Source: Bacteroidales bacterium UBA2939 (GTDB taxonomy: Bacteria > Bacteroidota > Bacteroidia > Bacteroidales > P3). Taken from it: a stretch of DNA of 42,438 nucleotides. This document shows positions 23,672-32,625 of the stretch, in pieces (the stretch's first letter is position 1; the number at the start of each line of letters is the position of its first letter). A model generated the notes under the pieces. It was not told the DNA's origin. It saw nothing but the letters and a program-made list of their open reading frames with translations, and searched no databases. Where the stretch lies: positions 95,383 to 137,820 of the forward strand of contig DECD01000022.1 of the NCBI GenBank assembly GCA_002349055.1, given 5' to 3'. The translations under genes were made by a program, and so were the position numbers.

Positions 23672-26600
23672 TTAATCAAACGTTACCTCCAAACCGAGAC
23701 CACGGAGTTCGTGGACAAGGACGTTGAACGATTCGGGGATACCCGGAACCGGCATGTTGTCGCCCTTGACGATGGCCTCGTAAGCCTTGGCTCGGCCCAT
23801 GACATCGTCGGACTTGACGGTGAGCACTTCCTGCAGCACGTGGGATGCGCCGTAGGCTTCGAGGGCCCAGACCTCCATCTCACCGAAACGCTGGCCGCCG
23901 AAGTTGGCTTTACCGCCGAGGGGCTGCTGGGTGATGAGGGAGTAAGGTCCGATGGAACGGGCGTGCATTTTGTCGTCAATCATGTGGTGGAGCTTGAGGT
24001 AGTAGATGTAACCCACGGTGGCGGGCTGGTCGAAGCGGTCGCCGGTCTCACCGTCGTAGAGGTAGGTACGGCCATTCTCGGGAAGGCCGGCCTCACGCAT
24101 GTAACCGTTGATTTGCTCGAGGGTGGCACCGTCGAAGATGGGGGTCTTGAAACGCTTGTTGAGTTTCTTGCCGGCCCAACCCAGGACGGTCTCGTAGATC
24201 TGTCCGAGGTTCATACGCGAAGGCACACCCAGGGGGTTCAGCACGATGTCGACAGGAGTGCCGTCGGCGAGGAAAGGCATATCCTCGGCACGGACAATCT
24301 TCGACACGATACCCTTGTTACCGTGGCGACCTGCCATCTTGTCACCAATGCGCAGTTTGCGCTTCATGGCGATGTAGACCTTGGCCATCTGGACAATGCC
24401 ACTGGGAAGGTCGTCACCGACGGTGAGGGCGAACTTGTTGCGGGTGAAGCGGCCGGAAATCTCGCGGTACTTGATATTATAGTTATTGAGCAATTCTTTG
24501 ATGAGGGCGTTGGTCTCCTTGTCGGTGGTCCACTTGTTAGGGCTGACCTCGGTGTAGTCGATGGTCTTGAGGGTCTTGGCGCTGAACTTGACCTTCTTGG
24601 GGATGAGTTCCTCGCGATGACTGGTGTAGACACCGTTGGAGACTTTGCCGTTGAGGAGAATGAGAAGGCGGGAGATGAGCTTGTCCTTCAGCTCCTCGCA
24701 CTCGAAGCGATACTCTTCCTCGGGCTTGGCCAGAAGTTCTTTCTCCTTGGCGCGGGCCTTGCGGTCGCGGATGACGCGGGCAAAGAGTTTCTTGTCGATG
24801 ACCACGCCGTGCATCGAAGGCGGAACCTTGAGGGAAGCATCCTTCACATCGCCGGCCTTGTCGCCGAAGATGGCACGGAGCAGTTTCTCCTCGGGAGTGG
24901 GGTCGGACTCACCCTTCGGAGTGATTTTACCAATGAGGATGTCGCCTTCCTTGACCTCGGCACCGATGCGGACGATACCGTTCTCGTCGAGGTCCTTGGT
25001 GGCGTCGTTACCGACGTTGGGGATGTCGCGGGTGAGTTCCTCGTTGCCGCGCTTGGTCTCGCGGACCTCGAGGGTGAACTCCTCGACATGGACGGAGGTG
25101 AAGATGTCCTCGCGCACCACGCGCTCGGAAATCACAACAGCGTCCTCGAAGTTGTAACCCTTCCACGGCATGAATGCAACCATCATGTTGCGGCCGAGAG
25201 CAAGTTCGCCGCCCTGGGTGGCGTAACCTTCGCAGAGGACCTGGCCTTTCTTGACCTTGTCGCCCTTTTTGACAATAGGACGCAGGTTGATGGCAGTGGA
25301 ATGGTTGGTACGTTGATATTTGGTGAGGCGGTATTCCTTCACATCGTCGTCGAAGGAGACGAGACGCTCCTTCTCGGTGCGGTTGTGACGGATGACAATC
25401 TTGGTGGAGTCGACAAACTCGACGACACCGTCGGCTTCGGCGTTGAGCAGCACACGGCTGTCGTGCGCCACGGCCTCCTCGATGCCCGTGCCGACAATAG
25501 GAATCTCGGGGTTGAGCAGGGGAACAGCCTGACGCATCATGTTCGATCCCATCAGGGCACGGTTGGCGTCGTCGTGCTCGAGGAACGGAATGAGCGATGC
25601 TGCGATAGAAGCAATCTGGTTGGAGGCAATGTCCATGAGCTCGATCTCGTCGGGCGACACAATGGGGAAGTCGGCCTGACGACGGGCCTTGACACGGCTC
25701 TCGGTGATGTGGCCTTCCTCGTCCTGGGGAGTGGTGGCCTGGGCCACGGTCTTGTTCTCCTCAGCCTCGGCAGAGAGGTAGACGGGAGGCTCGTTGAGCT
25801 GCACCTGACCATTGACGACACGCTGGTAGGGGGTCTCTATGAAACCAAGCTCATTAATCTTGGCATAGACGCAGAGCGAAGAGATAAGACCGATGTTGGG
25901 TCCTTCAGGAGTCTCGATGGTACAGAGGCGGCCGTAGTGGGTATAGTGGACGTCGCGGACCTCGAAGCCTGCACGCTCGCGCGACAGACCGCCAGGGCCG
26001 AGAGCCGAGATACGGCGCTTGTGGGTGAGCTCGGCCAAGGGGTTGGTCTGGTCCATGAACTGGCTCAACTGGTTGGTACCGAAGAACGAGTTGATGACCG
26101 ACGAAAGGGTCTTGGCATTGATAAGCTCGGTGGGGGTGAACACCTCGTTGTCACGCACATTCATGCGCTCGCGGATGGTGCGGCTCATGCGGGCGAGACC
26201 CACGCCAAACTGGTTGGAGAGCTGCTCGCCGACAGTGCGGATACGACGGTTCGACAGGTGGTCGATATCGTCCACCTCGGCTTTCTGGTTGATAAGCTCG
26301 ACCAGATATTTAATGATAGAGGTGATGTCTTCCTTGGTCAGCACGCGGACGTTGTCGGGGACATCAAGGTTCAATTTGGTGTTGATTCTGTAGCGACCCA
26401 CATCGCCCAGATCATAACGTTTCTCTGAGAAGAAGAGTTTCTCGATGATACTGCGGGCAGTCTCCTCGTCGGGAGGTTCGGCATTGCGGAGCTGACGATA
26501 GATGTACTCGCAAGCCTCCTTGGCATTGTTGGCAGTATCCTTCTTCAAACTGTTGTAGATGACGGAATAGTCGATACCGTCCTTATCCTCGGTTTTGATG

Positions 26601-27475
26601 AGGATGGATTTGACGTCGAGCTCGAGGATTTTCTCAATATGCTCCTCGGTGAGTTCAACGTCGCGCTCGATGACCACCTCGGTACGCTCCATGGAGACGA
26701 CCTCGCCGGTGTCCTCGTCGACAAAGTCCTCGGTCCAGGTCTCCACCACACGGGCAGCGAGCTGCTTGCCGAGCACTCTTTTCAAATTGTTGCGATTGAC
26801 CTTGACCTCTTCAGCAAGCTCGAAGATGTCAAGGATGTCCTTATCGGACTCATAGCCGATGGCACGCAGGAGGGTAGTGATGGGCAATTTCTTCTTACGG
26901 TCGATATAAGCGTACATGACGTTGTTGATATCGGTCGTAAATTCCATCCACGAGCCCTTGAAGGGAATAATACGGGCGGAGTAGAGCTGGGTGCCGTTCG
27001 AGTGGAACTGGGTGCCGAAGAAGACACCGGGGGAACGGTGCAGCTGAGAGACCACGACGCGCTCAGCGCCATTGATGACGAAGGTGCCCTTCGGAGTCAT
27101 GTAGGGAATCATGCCCAGGTACACATGCTGCTCGAGGGTCTGGAAATCTTCGTTCTCAGGGTCTTTGCAACTCAGTTTCATCTTGGCTTTCAGCGGCACG
27201 CTGTAAGTCAGGCCGCGCTCGATGCACTCCTCGATGGTATAGCGGGGAGGATCGATGTAATAATCCAAGAATTCGAGTTCGAAATTGTTTCGCGCATCGG
27301 TGATGGGGAAATTCTCCTTGAAGACTTTGAACAGACCTTCGTCCAGACGGTTGTCGGGGTTGGTCTCGATTTGGAAGAAGTCTTTGAACGACTTGACCTG
27401 GATGTCGAGAAAATCCGGATATTCAAATTTGCGTACCGACGCGAAATTGACTACTGTGGGTTCTTTTTTTGCCAA
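23672..27475 (-). CDS. rpoB: DNA-directed RNA polymerase beta subunit (TTG start)
   Basis: Beta subunit of RNA polymerase (1267 aa). The start appears to be TTG at 27473-27475: no in-frame ATG is seen just upstream, and MAKKEPTVVNFASVRKFEYP matches the family start. The rifampicin-binding segment (SQFMDQTNPLAELTHKRRIS) keeps the Asp, His and Ser whose changes give resistance, so this allele looks sensitive. Further signatures are TIETPEGPNIGL, MPWKGYNFEDAVVISERVV and KMAGRHGNKGIVSKI. It follows rplL after 165 nt that hold a strong hairpin. The TTG start together with the hairpin suggests post-transcriptional tuning of rpoB against the ribosomal genes. Confidence 0.98.
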   Translation of the reverse strand: MAKKEPTVVNFASVRKFEYPDFLDIQVKSFKDFFQIETNPDNRLDEGLFKVFKENFPITDARNNFELEFLDYYIDPPRYTIEECIERGLTYSVPLKAKMKLSCKDPENEDFQTLEQHVYLGMIPYMTPKGTFVINGAERVVVSQLHRSPGVFFGTQFHSNGTQLYSARIIPFKGSWMEFTTDINNVMYAYIDRKKKLPITTLLRAIGYESDKDILDIFELAEEVKVNRNNLKRVLGKQLAARVVETWTEDFVDEDTGEVVSMERTEVVIERDVELTEEHIEKILELDVKSILIKTEDKDGIDYSVIYNSLKKDTANNAKEACEYIYRQLRNAEPPDEETARSIIEKLFFSEKRYDLGDVGRYRINTKLNLDVPDNVRVLTKEDITSIIKYLVELINQKAEVDDIDHLSNRRIRTVGEQLSNQFGVGLARMSRTIRERMNVRDNEVFTPTELINAKTLSSVINSFFGTNQLSQFMDQTNPLAELTHKRRISALGPGGLSRERAGFEVRDVHYTHYGRLCTIETPEGPNIGLISSLCVYAKINELGFIETPYQRVVNGQVQLNEPPVYLSAEAEENKTVAQATTPQDEEGHITESRVKARRQADFPIVSPDEIELMDIASNQIASIAASLIPFLEHDDANRALMGSNMMRQAVPLLNPEIPIVGTGIEEAVAHDSRVLLNAEADGVVEFVDSTKIVIRHNRTEKERLVSFDDDVKEYRLTKYQRTNHSTAINLRPIVKKGDKVKKGQVLCEGYATQGGELALGRNMMVAFMPWKGYNFEDAVVISERVVREDIFTSVHVEEFTLEVRETKRGNEELTRDIPNVGNDATKDLDENGIVRIGAEVKEGDILIGKITPKGESDPTPEEKLLRAIFGDKAGDVKDASLKVPPSMHGVVIDKKLFARVIRDRKARAKEKELLAKPEEEYRFECEELKDKLISRLLILLNGKVSNGVYTSHREELIPKKVKFSAKTLKTIDYTEVSPNKWTTDKETNALIKELLNNYNIKYREISGRFTRNKFALTVGDDLPSGIVQMAKVYIAMKRKLRIGDKMAGRHGNKGIVSKIVRAEDMPFLADGTPVDIVLNPLGVPSRMNLGQIYETVLGWAGKKLNKRFKTPIFDGATLEQINGYMREAGLPENGRTYLYDGETGDRFDQPATVGYIYYLKLHHMIDDKMHARSIGPYSLITQQPLGGKANFGGQRFGEMEVWALEAYGASHVLQEVLTVKSDDVMGRAKAYEAIVKGDNMPVPGIPESFNVLVHELRGLGLEVTFD

Positions 27476-27572
27476 GGGACTATGAATTATATTCGTGTTC
27501 TATAACTGATCGCGTGAGAAGCTGGTGTCCCCATTCAAGGGGGTGAAGAAGCGCGGAATCGAATTCCATAGC

Positions 27573-27620
27573 AACAAGGAATAGGCACTCCGATCAAGGT
27601 CGGAGGCCCTATTCCTCGTT
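27573..27620 (-). promoter_or_regulatory. Long hairpin in the rplL-rpoB spacer
   Basis: AACGAGGAATAGG and CTATTCCTTGTT pair outside GCCTCCGA / TCGGAGTGC, giving a stem of roughly 20 bp with few mismatches and a short loop. It lies 21 nt after the rplL stop, with only a mixed T tract after it. In E. coli the same spacer carries an attenuator and an RNase III site; a like role here is an inference. Confidence 0.6.
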
Positions 27621-27640
27621 AGTATCAGGAAAGGATTACC

Positions 27641-28024
27641 TTACTTGATCTCGATTTCGGCACCGGCCTCTTCGAGGGCTTTCTTCAGGCTCTCAGCCTC
27701 GTCTTTGGAAACACCTTCCTTGACGGGTTTGGGAGCGTTGTCAACCAGCTCCTTGGACTCTTTCAGACCGAGGGAGGCCATATCCTTAACAGCCTTCACA
27801 ACACCAAGTTTCTTGGTCTGATCGGGAACACCCTTCAGAATCACGTCGAAGGAGGTCTTCTCCTCAGCGGCGGCGGCGGCACCACCGGCGGCGGGAGCGG
27901 CGACTGCAACAGCAGCGGCGGCGGGTTCAATGCCGTACTCCTCTTTCAGGACGTCAGCGAGTTCTTTAACTTCTTTAACGGTAAGGTTAACCAATTCTTC
28001 AGCAATAGCTTTGATGTCTGCCAT
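27641..28024 (-). CDS. rplL: 50S ribosomal protein L7/L12
   Basis: Stalk protein (127 aa) that binds translation factors. The N-terminal dimerisation part (ADIKAIAEELVNLTVKEVKE) is joined by an Ala/Gly-rich hinge (AAAVAVAAPAAGGAAAAAEE) to the C-terminal domain with KTSFDVILKGV, KLGVVKAVKDMASLGLKES and KDEAESLKKALEEAGAEIE. It lies between rplJ (104 nt) and rpoB (165 nt), the standard order. The hinge is encoded by a GC-rich repetitive stretch. Confidence 0.98.
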   Translation of the reverse strand: MADIKAIAEELVNLTVKEVKELADVLKEEYGIEPAAAAVAVAAPAAGGAAAAAEEKTSFDVILKGVPDQTKKLGVVKAVKDMASLGLKESKELVDNAPKPVKEGVSKDEAESLKKALEEAGAEIEIK

Positions 28025-28128
28025 GACTTTATTGTTTTAAAATGTTTTACAAATTTGTTTTTTAATTGTTTCCTTCGGCTTTTTCATGGGAGCCACCCCG
28101 GTTTTTTGTTGTTGTTGCGCGTATAATA

Positions 28129-28656
28129 TTAGGCACGCTCTTCCAATGTTTTCAGCACACCGGTAATGGTATTGCCAGCCGACTGAACCTGCGACAGGAC
28201 GTTCTTAATGGGCGACTGCAGCAGAGCAACCACATCGGCGATGAGCTCGTTCTTGGACTTGATGTTGACAAGAGCGTCGAGGTTCTCGTGACCGATATAG
28301 AAGCACTCTTCGACATAGGCGCCTTTGAGAACGGGCTTTTCGGCGGTTTTCTCAGCGGCACGGAAACTCTTGATGAGCTTCGCGGGTGCATTGTTGGTGT
28401 TCGAAAGCATTATGGCGGTTTCACCCTTGATCACAGGGAAAAGCTCAGAATAGTCGAAACCCGACTTCTCGAGGGCCTTGATGAGAAGAGTGTTCTTTAC
28501 AACCTCCAGCTTCACCTCATTGCGGAAGGCGGCACGACGCAGTTTGCTGGTCTGCACAGAGTTCAAACCTCCGATATCTGCGATGTACAGATTGGGATAG
28601 GCCTTGATCTCTTCGCACAGGGCGTCGATGTGCTGGTCTTTCAGTTCTTTTCTCAT
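28129..28656 (-). CDS. rplJ: 50S ribosomal protein L10
   Basis: Stalk base protein (175 aa) that anchors L7/L12 dimers to 23S rRNA. The protein starts MRKELKDQHIDALCEEIKAY and contains RRAAFRNEVKLEVVKNTLL. The 25-nt gap to rplA leaves no room for a long L10 leader of the E. coli type. The spacer to rplL (28025-28128) is AT-rich with no strong hairpin noted. Confidence 0.97.
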   Translation of the reverse strand: MRKELKDQHIDALCEEIKAYPNLYIADIGGLNSVQTSKLRRAAFRNEVKLEVVKNTLLIKALEKSGFDYSELFPVIKGETAIMLSNTNNAPAKLIKSFRAAEKTAEKPVLKGAYVEECFYIGHENLDALVNIKSKNELIADVVALLQSPIKNVLSQVQSAGNTITGVLKTLEERA

Positions 28657-28681
28657 AATGTTTCTTAAATGTTAAAAAAGG

Positions 28682-29377
28682 TTACAACGTAGCGGCTTTG
28701 GTATCGACTTTGACGCCGGGGCTCATAGTGCTGCTGATGGCGATGCTCTTCACGTAGGTGCCTTTGGCGGCGCTGGGTTTGAGCTTCATGATCATCTGGA
28801 GCACCTCGCGGGCGTTCTCAACGATTTTCTGGTCGTCGAAAGAGCACTTGGCGACAGCGGTATGGATGATACCAAACTTGTCGACCTTGAAGTCGATTTT
28901 ACCGGCTTTGGCCTCTTGGACAGCCCTGCCAATTTCCATGGTAACGGTGCCGGTCTTGGGGTTCGGCATCAGGCCACGGGGTCCGAGGATACGACCGAGG
29001 GCACCAATCTTAGGCATGCAGCTGGGCATGGTGATGATGACATCCACATCGGTCCAGCCACCCTTGATCTTGGCGACATACTCGTCCAGGCCGTAGTAGT
29101 CGGCGCCGGCGGCTTTGGCTTCTTCCTCTTTGTCGGGGGTGCAGAGCACGAGGACGCGGACGGTCTTACCGGTGCCGTGAGGCAGCGTCACACTGCCGCG
29201 CACCATCTGGTTGGCCTTACGAGGGTCAACACCCAGACGCACGTCAATATCCACGGAAGCGTCGAACTTAGTGAAGGTGATGTTCTTCACAATGCTGACG
29301 GCCTCCTCGAGGGAGTAAACCTTGCTACCGTCAAATTTGGCGACAGCTTCTTTCTGTTTTTTTGTCAGTTTTGCCAT
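28682..29377 (-). CDS. rplA: 50S ribosomal protein L1
   Basis: L1 stalk protein (231 aa) for tRNA release, often the translational repressor of rplK-rplA. It starts MAKLTKKQKEAVAKFDGSKV and holds FDASVDIDVRLGVDPRKANQ, LPHGTGKTVRVLV and the signature LGRILGPRGLMPNPKTGT. The 75-nt rplK-rplA spacer is A-rich with short dyads and no obvious terminator. Confidence 0.98.
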   Translation of the reverse strand: MAKLTKKQKEAVAKFDGSKVYSLEEAVSIVKNITFTKFDASVDIDVRLGVDPRKANQMVRGSVTLPHGTGKTVRVLVLCTPDKEEEAKAAGADYYGLDEYVAKIKGGWTDVDVIITMPSCMPKIGALGRILGPRGLMPNPKTGTVTMEIGRAVQEAKAGKIDFKVDKFGIIHTAVAKCSFDDQKIVENAREVLQMIMKLKPSAAKGTYVKSIAISSTMSPGVKVDTKAATL

Positions 29378-29452
29378 GTTGGTCTTTTTTTGTGGTCAAC
29401 GCATGTTCGCTTACGCTACTGGTGCTACCACTGTTCATAAATCTTTTTTGTT

Positions 29453-29896
29453 TTACTTCTTGAGGGGATTCTCACCCGTAACGGTGATACCCATACTGCG
29501 GGCAGTGCCAGCCACCATGCTCATGGCGCTCTCAACCGTGAAGCAGTTGAGGTCGGGCATTTTGGCTTCGGCAATCTGGCGCACTTGCTCCCAGGTGACC
29601 GAGGCGACCTTGACGCGGTTGGGTTCGCCGGAACCCTTCTGAGCCTTGGACATCTCTTTCAGCTGGACAGCAACAGGAGGAGTTTTCAGTACAAAGTCAA
29701 AGGACTTGTCCGTATACACAGTGATGATGACGGGCACGACTTTGCCGGCCTGGTCCTGTGTACGGGCATTGAACTGCTTGCAGAACTCCATGATGTTCAC
29801 ACCCTTCGCACCGAGAGCCGGTCCGACTGGGGGAGCAGGGTTGGCAGCACCGCCTTTGATTTGCAATTTAATCAATCCTGCAACTTCTTTTGCCAT
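29453..29896 (-). CDS. rplK: 50S ribosomal protein L11
   Basis: Ribosomal protein of the GTPase centre (147 aa). The sequence MAKEVAGLIKLQIKGGAANP is followed by APPVGPALGAKGVNIMEFCK, and VRQIAEAKMPDLNC and ARSMGITV close the family pattern. It lies 34 nt after nusG and precedes rplA. Confidence 0.98.
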   Translation of the reverse strand: MAKEVAGLIKLQIKGGAANPAPPVGPALGAKGVNIMEFCKQFNARTQDQAGKVVPVIITVYTDKSFDFVLKTPPVAVQLKEMSKAQKGSGEPNRVKVASVTWEQVRQIAEAKMPDLNCFTVESAMSMVAGTARSMGITVTGENPLKK

Positions 29897-29930
29897 TGAA
29901 TTAAATTTTAAATAGGGTTAGTTAATCGGG

Positions 29931-30476
29931 TTACTGTTCTTTTTCCACCTGCGAGAAACTGAGCTCGAGAGGGGTCTTGCGACCGAAGATCTTGACCGTA
30001 ACTTTCAATTTCTTCTTTTCCTCGTTGACCTCTTCGACGACACCGATGAAGCTGTTGAAAGCTCCGTCGATGACCTTCACGTTCTCGCCCACAATGAAAC
30101 GGTCCATGGCGTCGGCGTTCTCCAACTGCTCGTCCATCTTGCCGAGGATGCGGTTGATTTCAGACTGACGCATGGGAATAGGCTTGCCCTCACGTTCGCG
30201 AAGGAAATCGAGAACATTGGGCAGGTTCTGGATGACAGGGATAATCTCATCTCGCAAGTCGGCTTCGATAATCACGTAGCCGGGGAAATAGTTGCGGTCC
30301 TTGATCACCTTCTTCCCGTTGCGGATAGAGACCACCTGCTCGGTGGGAATCAGCACTGTGGGCACATCGGAACTCCAGCCGCGTTTGGCCATCTCGTTCT
30401 CAATATACTCCTTGGCTTTCTTCTCCTTGCCGCTGATTGCTCTGACGACATACCACTTTTTTTCCTGTTGTTCCAT
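29931..30476 (-). CDS. nusG: Transcription elongation/antitermination factor NusG
   Basis: NusG (181 aa) joins RNA polymerase to elongation and to the leading ribosome. The NGN domain starts KKWYVVRAISGKEKKAKEYI and contains RNYFPGYVIIEADL. The C-terminal KOW domain reads FIVGENVKVIDGAFNSFIGV and ends LELSFSQVEKEQ. It sits between secE (113-nt gap) and rplK. The gap holds a partial GC-rich hairpin around 30560-30590. Confidence 0.97.
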   Translation of the reverse strand: MEQQEKKWYVVRAISGKEKKAKEYIENEMAKRGWSSDVPTVLIPTEQVVSIRNGKKVIKDRNYFPGYVIIEADLRDEIIPVIQNLPNVLDFLREREGKPIPMRQSEINRILGKMDEQLENADAMDRFIVGENVKVIDGAFNSFIGVVEEVNEEKKKLKVTVKIFGRKTPLELSFSQVEKEQ

Positions 30477-30589
30477 TGCTAGTATAAAAAAACAGTGAGA
30501 TAAACTTAAATCACACTCGGAGCACGGCCACCGCCGATGGTCTCAAAAAGATTTGGGAAGCAAGACCGCTGGCGTTAGCGCGACCGCTG

Positions 30590-30805
30590 TTATCCAAGCA
30601 GATTGTAAAAGTTTCCAAGCAAACCCTTCCAGCCACCGCTCTGGACACCGAAGACGATATCCATCGCGAAGACGATGAGGGCAATGATTATAGAGGCGAC
30701 GGCAACGACCACTGCGCTGCTCTGCAACTCTTTGAATGTGGGCCACGACACCTTGTGCACCAACTCGTCGTAGCTCGACTTCGCATATTCACCAAACTTT
30801 GACAT
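30590..30805 (-). CDS. secE: Preprotein translocase subunit SecE
   Basis: Short SecE (71 aa) with one membrane span (VVVAVASIIIALIVFAMDIV). The amphipathic segment before it (YDELVHKVSWPTFKEL) has the conserved KVSWP motif that clamps SecY. It lies between tRNA-Trp and nusG, as in many bacteria. Confidence 0.95.
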   Translation of the reverse strand: MSKFGEYAKSSYDELVHKVSWPTFKELQSSAVVVAVASIIIALIVFAMDIVFGVQSGGWKGLLGNFYNLLG

Positions 30806-30829
30806 TTCCTTTTAAACTAGTTTTTTTAT

Positions 30830-30903
30830 TGGCAGGGGCAGAGAGAATCGAACTCCCAACCACGGTTTTGGAGACCGCCATTATACCATTTAACTATGCC
30901 CCT
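30830..30903 (-). tRNA. tRNA-Trp (CCA anticodon)
   Basis: Acceptor arms AGGGGCA (30897-30903) and TGCCCCT pair, the anticodon loop is CTCCAAA (anticodon CCA), the T arm has GTTCGATTC, and G is the discriminator. Unlike the other four tRNAs here, the 3' CCA is encoded (30830-30832). It sits between tuf and secE. Confidence 0.97.
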
Positions 30904-30906
30904 GTA

Positions 30907-30932
30907 AAGCCGCGCCGCTCTTGGCGCGGCTT
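30907..30932 (-). promoter_or_regulatory. GC-rich hairpin between tuf and tRNA-Trp
   Basis: AAGCCGCGCC pairs perfectly with GGCGCGGCTT around a 6-nt loop, 20 nt after the tuf stop and 4 nt before the tRNA. No T tract follows, so this is more likely an mRNA 3'-end stabiliser or tRNA processing boundary than a terminator. Confidence 0.6.
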
Positions 30933-30951
30933 GTTATAATCGTTTCAGCGA

Positions 30952-32139
30952 TTATTCGATGATCTTGGTCACCTGACCGGAGCCAACGGTGCGGCCACCC
31001 TCGCGGATAGCGAAGCGCAGGTTCTCGTTCAGAGCGATGTCGGAGATCAGCTCCACAGTGATCGTCAGGTTGTCACCGGGCATGACCATCTCGCGGCCCT
31101 CGGGGAGCATGATGGTACCGGTCACGTCAGTAGTACGGAAGTAGAACTGGGGACGATAGTTGTTGTGGAACGGAGTGTGACGGCCACCTTCCTCTTTCTT
31201 CAGGATATAGACAGCAGCCTCGAATTTGTGGTGAGGTTTCACCGAGCCGGGCTTGGCGATAACCATACCACGACGGATTTCGTTCTTGTCGATACCGCGG
31301 AGGAGCAGACCAACGTTGTCGCCAGCCTCACCCTCGTCGAGGATCTTGCGGAACATCTCAACACCGGTGACGGTGGATTTCAGCTTCTCAGCACCCATAC
31401 CAATGATGTCGACGGGGTCGCCAGTGTGGATGACGCCAGTCTCAATACGACCGGTGGCAACGGTACCACGGCCGGTGATGGAGAACACGTCCTCGATGGG
31501 CATCAGGAAGTCCTTATCCACAGCGCGGGTGGGCAGGGGGATCCAGGTGTCGACGGCATTCATCAGTTCCTCAACGGCTTTGACACCGCTGGCTTCGCCG
31601 TTCAGAGCGGCAAGGGCGGAACCGCGGATGATGGGGATATTGTCGCCATCGAAGTCGTAGGAGCTGAGGAGCTCGCGAACTTCCATCTCGACGAGGTCGA
31701 GCAGCTCGGGGTCGTCAACAAGGTCGCACTTGTTCAGGAAAACGACGAGCTGGGGAACACCAACCTGACGGGCGAGCAGGATGTGCTCACGGGTCTGAGG
31801 CATGGGACCGTCGGTAGCGGCGACGACGAGGATAGCACCGTCCATCTGGGCAGCACCGGTAACCATGTTCTTCACATAGTCGGCGTGGCCCGGGCAGTCG
31901 ACGTGGGCGTAGTGACGGGTCTCGGTCTGGTACTCGACGTGAGCGGTGTTGATGGTGATACCACGCTCCTTCTCTTCGGGAGCGGAGTCGATAGAATCAA
32001 AGCTCTTCACCTCGGAAAGGCCCTTCTCAGCAAGAACCTTGGTGATAGCAGCGGTGAGGGTGGTCTTACCATGGTCAACGTGGCCGATAGTACCGATGTT
32101 GACGTGCGGTTTAGAGCGATCGAATTTTTCTTTTGCCAT
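30952..32139 (-). CDS. tuf: Elongation factor Tu
   Basis: GTPase that brings aminoacyl-tRNA to the ribosome (395 aa). G motifs are GHVDHGKT (19-26), the switch I Thr in RGITINTAHVEY, DCPGHADY, and NKCDLVDD. The C-terminal domains hold GRGTVATGRIETGVI and RTTDVTGTI, and the end is VGSGQVTKIIE. It stands inside the tRNA cluster, preceded by tRNA-Thr(GGT) and followed by tRNA-Trp, the tufB arrangement of E. coli. A perfect 16-bp palindrome touches its start codon. Confidence 0.99.
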   Translation of the reverse strand: MAKEKFDRSKPHVNIGTIGHVDHGKTTLTAAITKVLAEKGLSEVKSFDSIDSAPEEKERGITINTAHVEYQTETRHYAHVDCPGHADYVKNMVTGAAQMDGAILVVAATDGPMPQTREHILLARQVGVPQLVVFLNKCDLVDDPELLDLVEMEVRELLSSYDFDGDNIPIIRGSALAALNGEASGVKAVEELMNAVDTWIPLPTRAVDKDFLMPIEDVFSITGRGTVATGRIETGVIHTGDPVDIIGMGAEKLKSTVTGVEMFRKILDEGEAGDNVGLLLRGIDKNEIRRGMVIAKPGSVKPHHKFEAAVYILKKEEGGRHTPFHNNYRPQFYFRTTDVTGTIMLPEGREMVMPGDNLTITVELISDIALNENLRFAIREGGRTVGSGQVTKIIE

Positions 32140-32140
32140 T

Positions 32141-32156
32141 TTTAATACGTATTAAA
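32141..32156. promoter_or_regulatory. 16-bp palindrome at the tuf start
   Basis: TTTAATACGTATTAAA is a perfect palindrome ending one base before the tuf ATG. In RNA it could form a weak hairpin over the ribosome landing site, or in DNA serve as a protein site. No role is known to me. Confidence 0.4.
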
Positions 32157-32254
32157 TGTTAACAATAATATTAATTCACGTTCAAAGAGGGCGTGCCTAC
32201 GGCATTCGTCCTCGCTTTTATTTGTTTTCCTCCATGCTTTCGGCATGAAAAGAG

Positions 32255-32326
32255 AGCCACAGACGAGAGTCGGACTCGTGACCTCTTCCTTACCAAGGAA
32301 GCGCTCTACCACTGAGCTACTGCGGC
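32255..32326 (-). tRNA. tRNA-Thr (GGT anticodon)
   Basis: Acceptor GCCGCAG pairs with CTGTGGC (one G-U), the D arm is GCTCAGTGGTAGAGC, the anticodon stem-loop is CTTCC-TTGGTAA-GGAAG (anticodon GGT), and the T arm has CGAGTCCGACTCTCG. CCA is not encoded. Size is 72 nt. It is the last tRNA before tuf. Confidence 0.96.
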
Positions 32327-32405
32327 TTGTTCTACTCACTCTCTCTTTTGAGTACCTATTTCTTTCGAAGCGGGGTTGGGTTTTCTGCTCGTCCCGCTTT
32401 TTTCG

Positions 32406-32478
32406 AGCGGAAGACGGGGCTCGAACCCGCCACCTATAGCTTGGAAGGCTATCGCTCTACCAAATGAGCTACTTCCGC
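32406..32478 (-). tRNA. tRNA-Gly (TCC anticodon)
   Basis: Acceptor GCGGAAG pairs with CTTCCGC, the anticodon loop is CTTCCAA (anticodon TCC) on an ATAGC/GCTAT stem, and the T arm has GGGTTCGAGCCC. CCA is not encoded. Size is 73 nt. Confidence 0.97.
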
Positions 32479-32501
32479 TTCTCTTTACTTTTGGTATTTC
32501 G

Positions 32502-32583
32502 TGGGGGAGGGTGGACTCGAACCACCGAACTCTTCCGAGGACAGATTTACAGTCTGTTGCAATTGCCGCTATGCGACTCCCCC
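32502..32583 (-). tRNA. tRNA-Tyr (GTA anticodon)
   Basis: An 82-nt type II tRNA with a long variable arm. Acceptor GGGGGAG pairs with CTCCCCC, the anticodon loop is CTGTAAA (anticodon GTA), and the T arm is GGTGGTTCGAGTCCACC. CCA is not encoded. Confidence 0.97.
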
Positions 32584-32625
32584 AATATGTTGTCCGACTG
32601 CTCAGTTTTCTGAGTGTCGGTCTCG

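Noticed and set aside
23711..26428. 905-codon open frame opposite rpoB
   Set aside because: Same codon-bias mirror effect as over rpoC, with no start context or recognisable domain.
28025..28128. Ribosomal-protein leader or riboswitch in the rplJ-rplL spacer
   Set aside because: Only AT-rich sequence and no conserved leader fold could be recognised.
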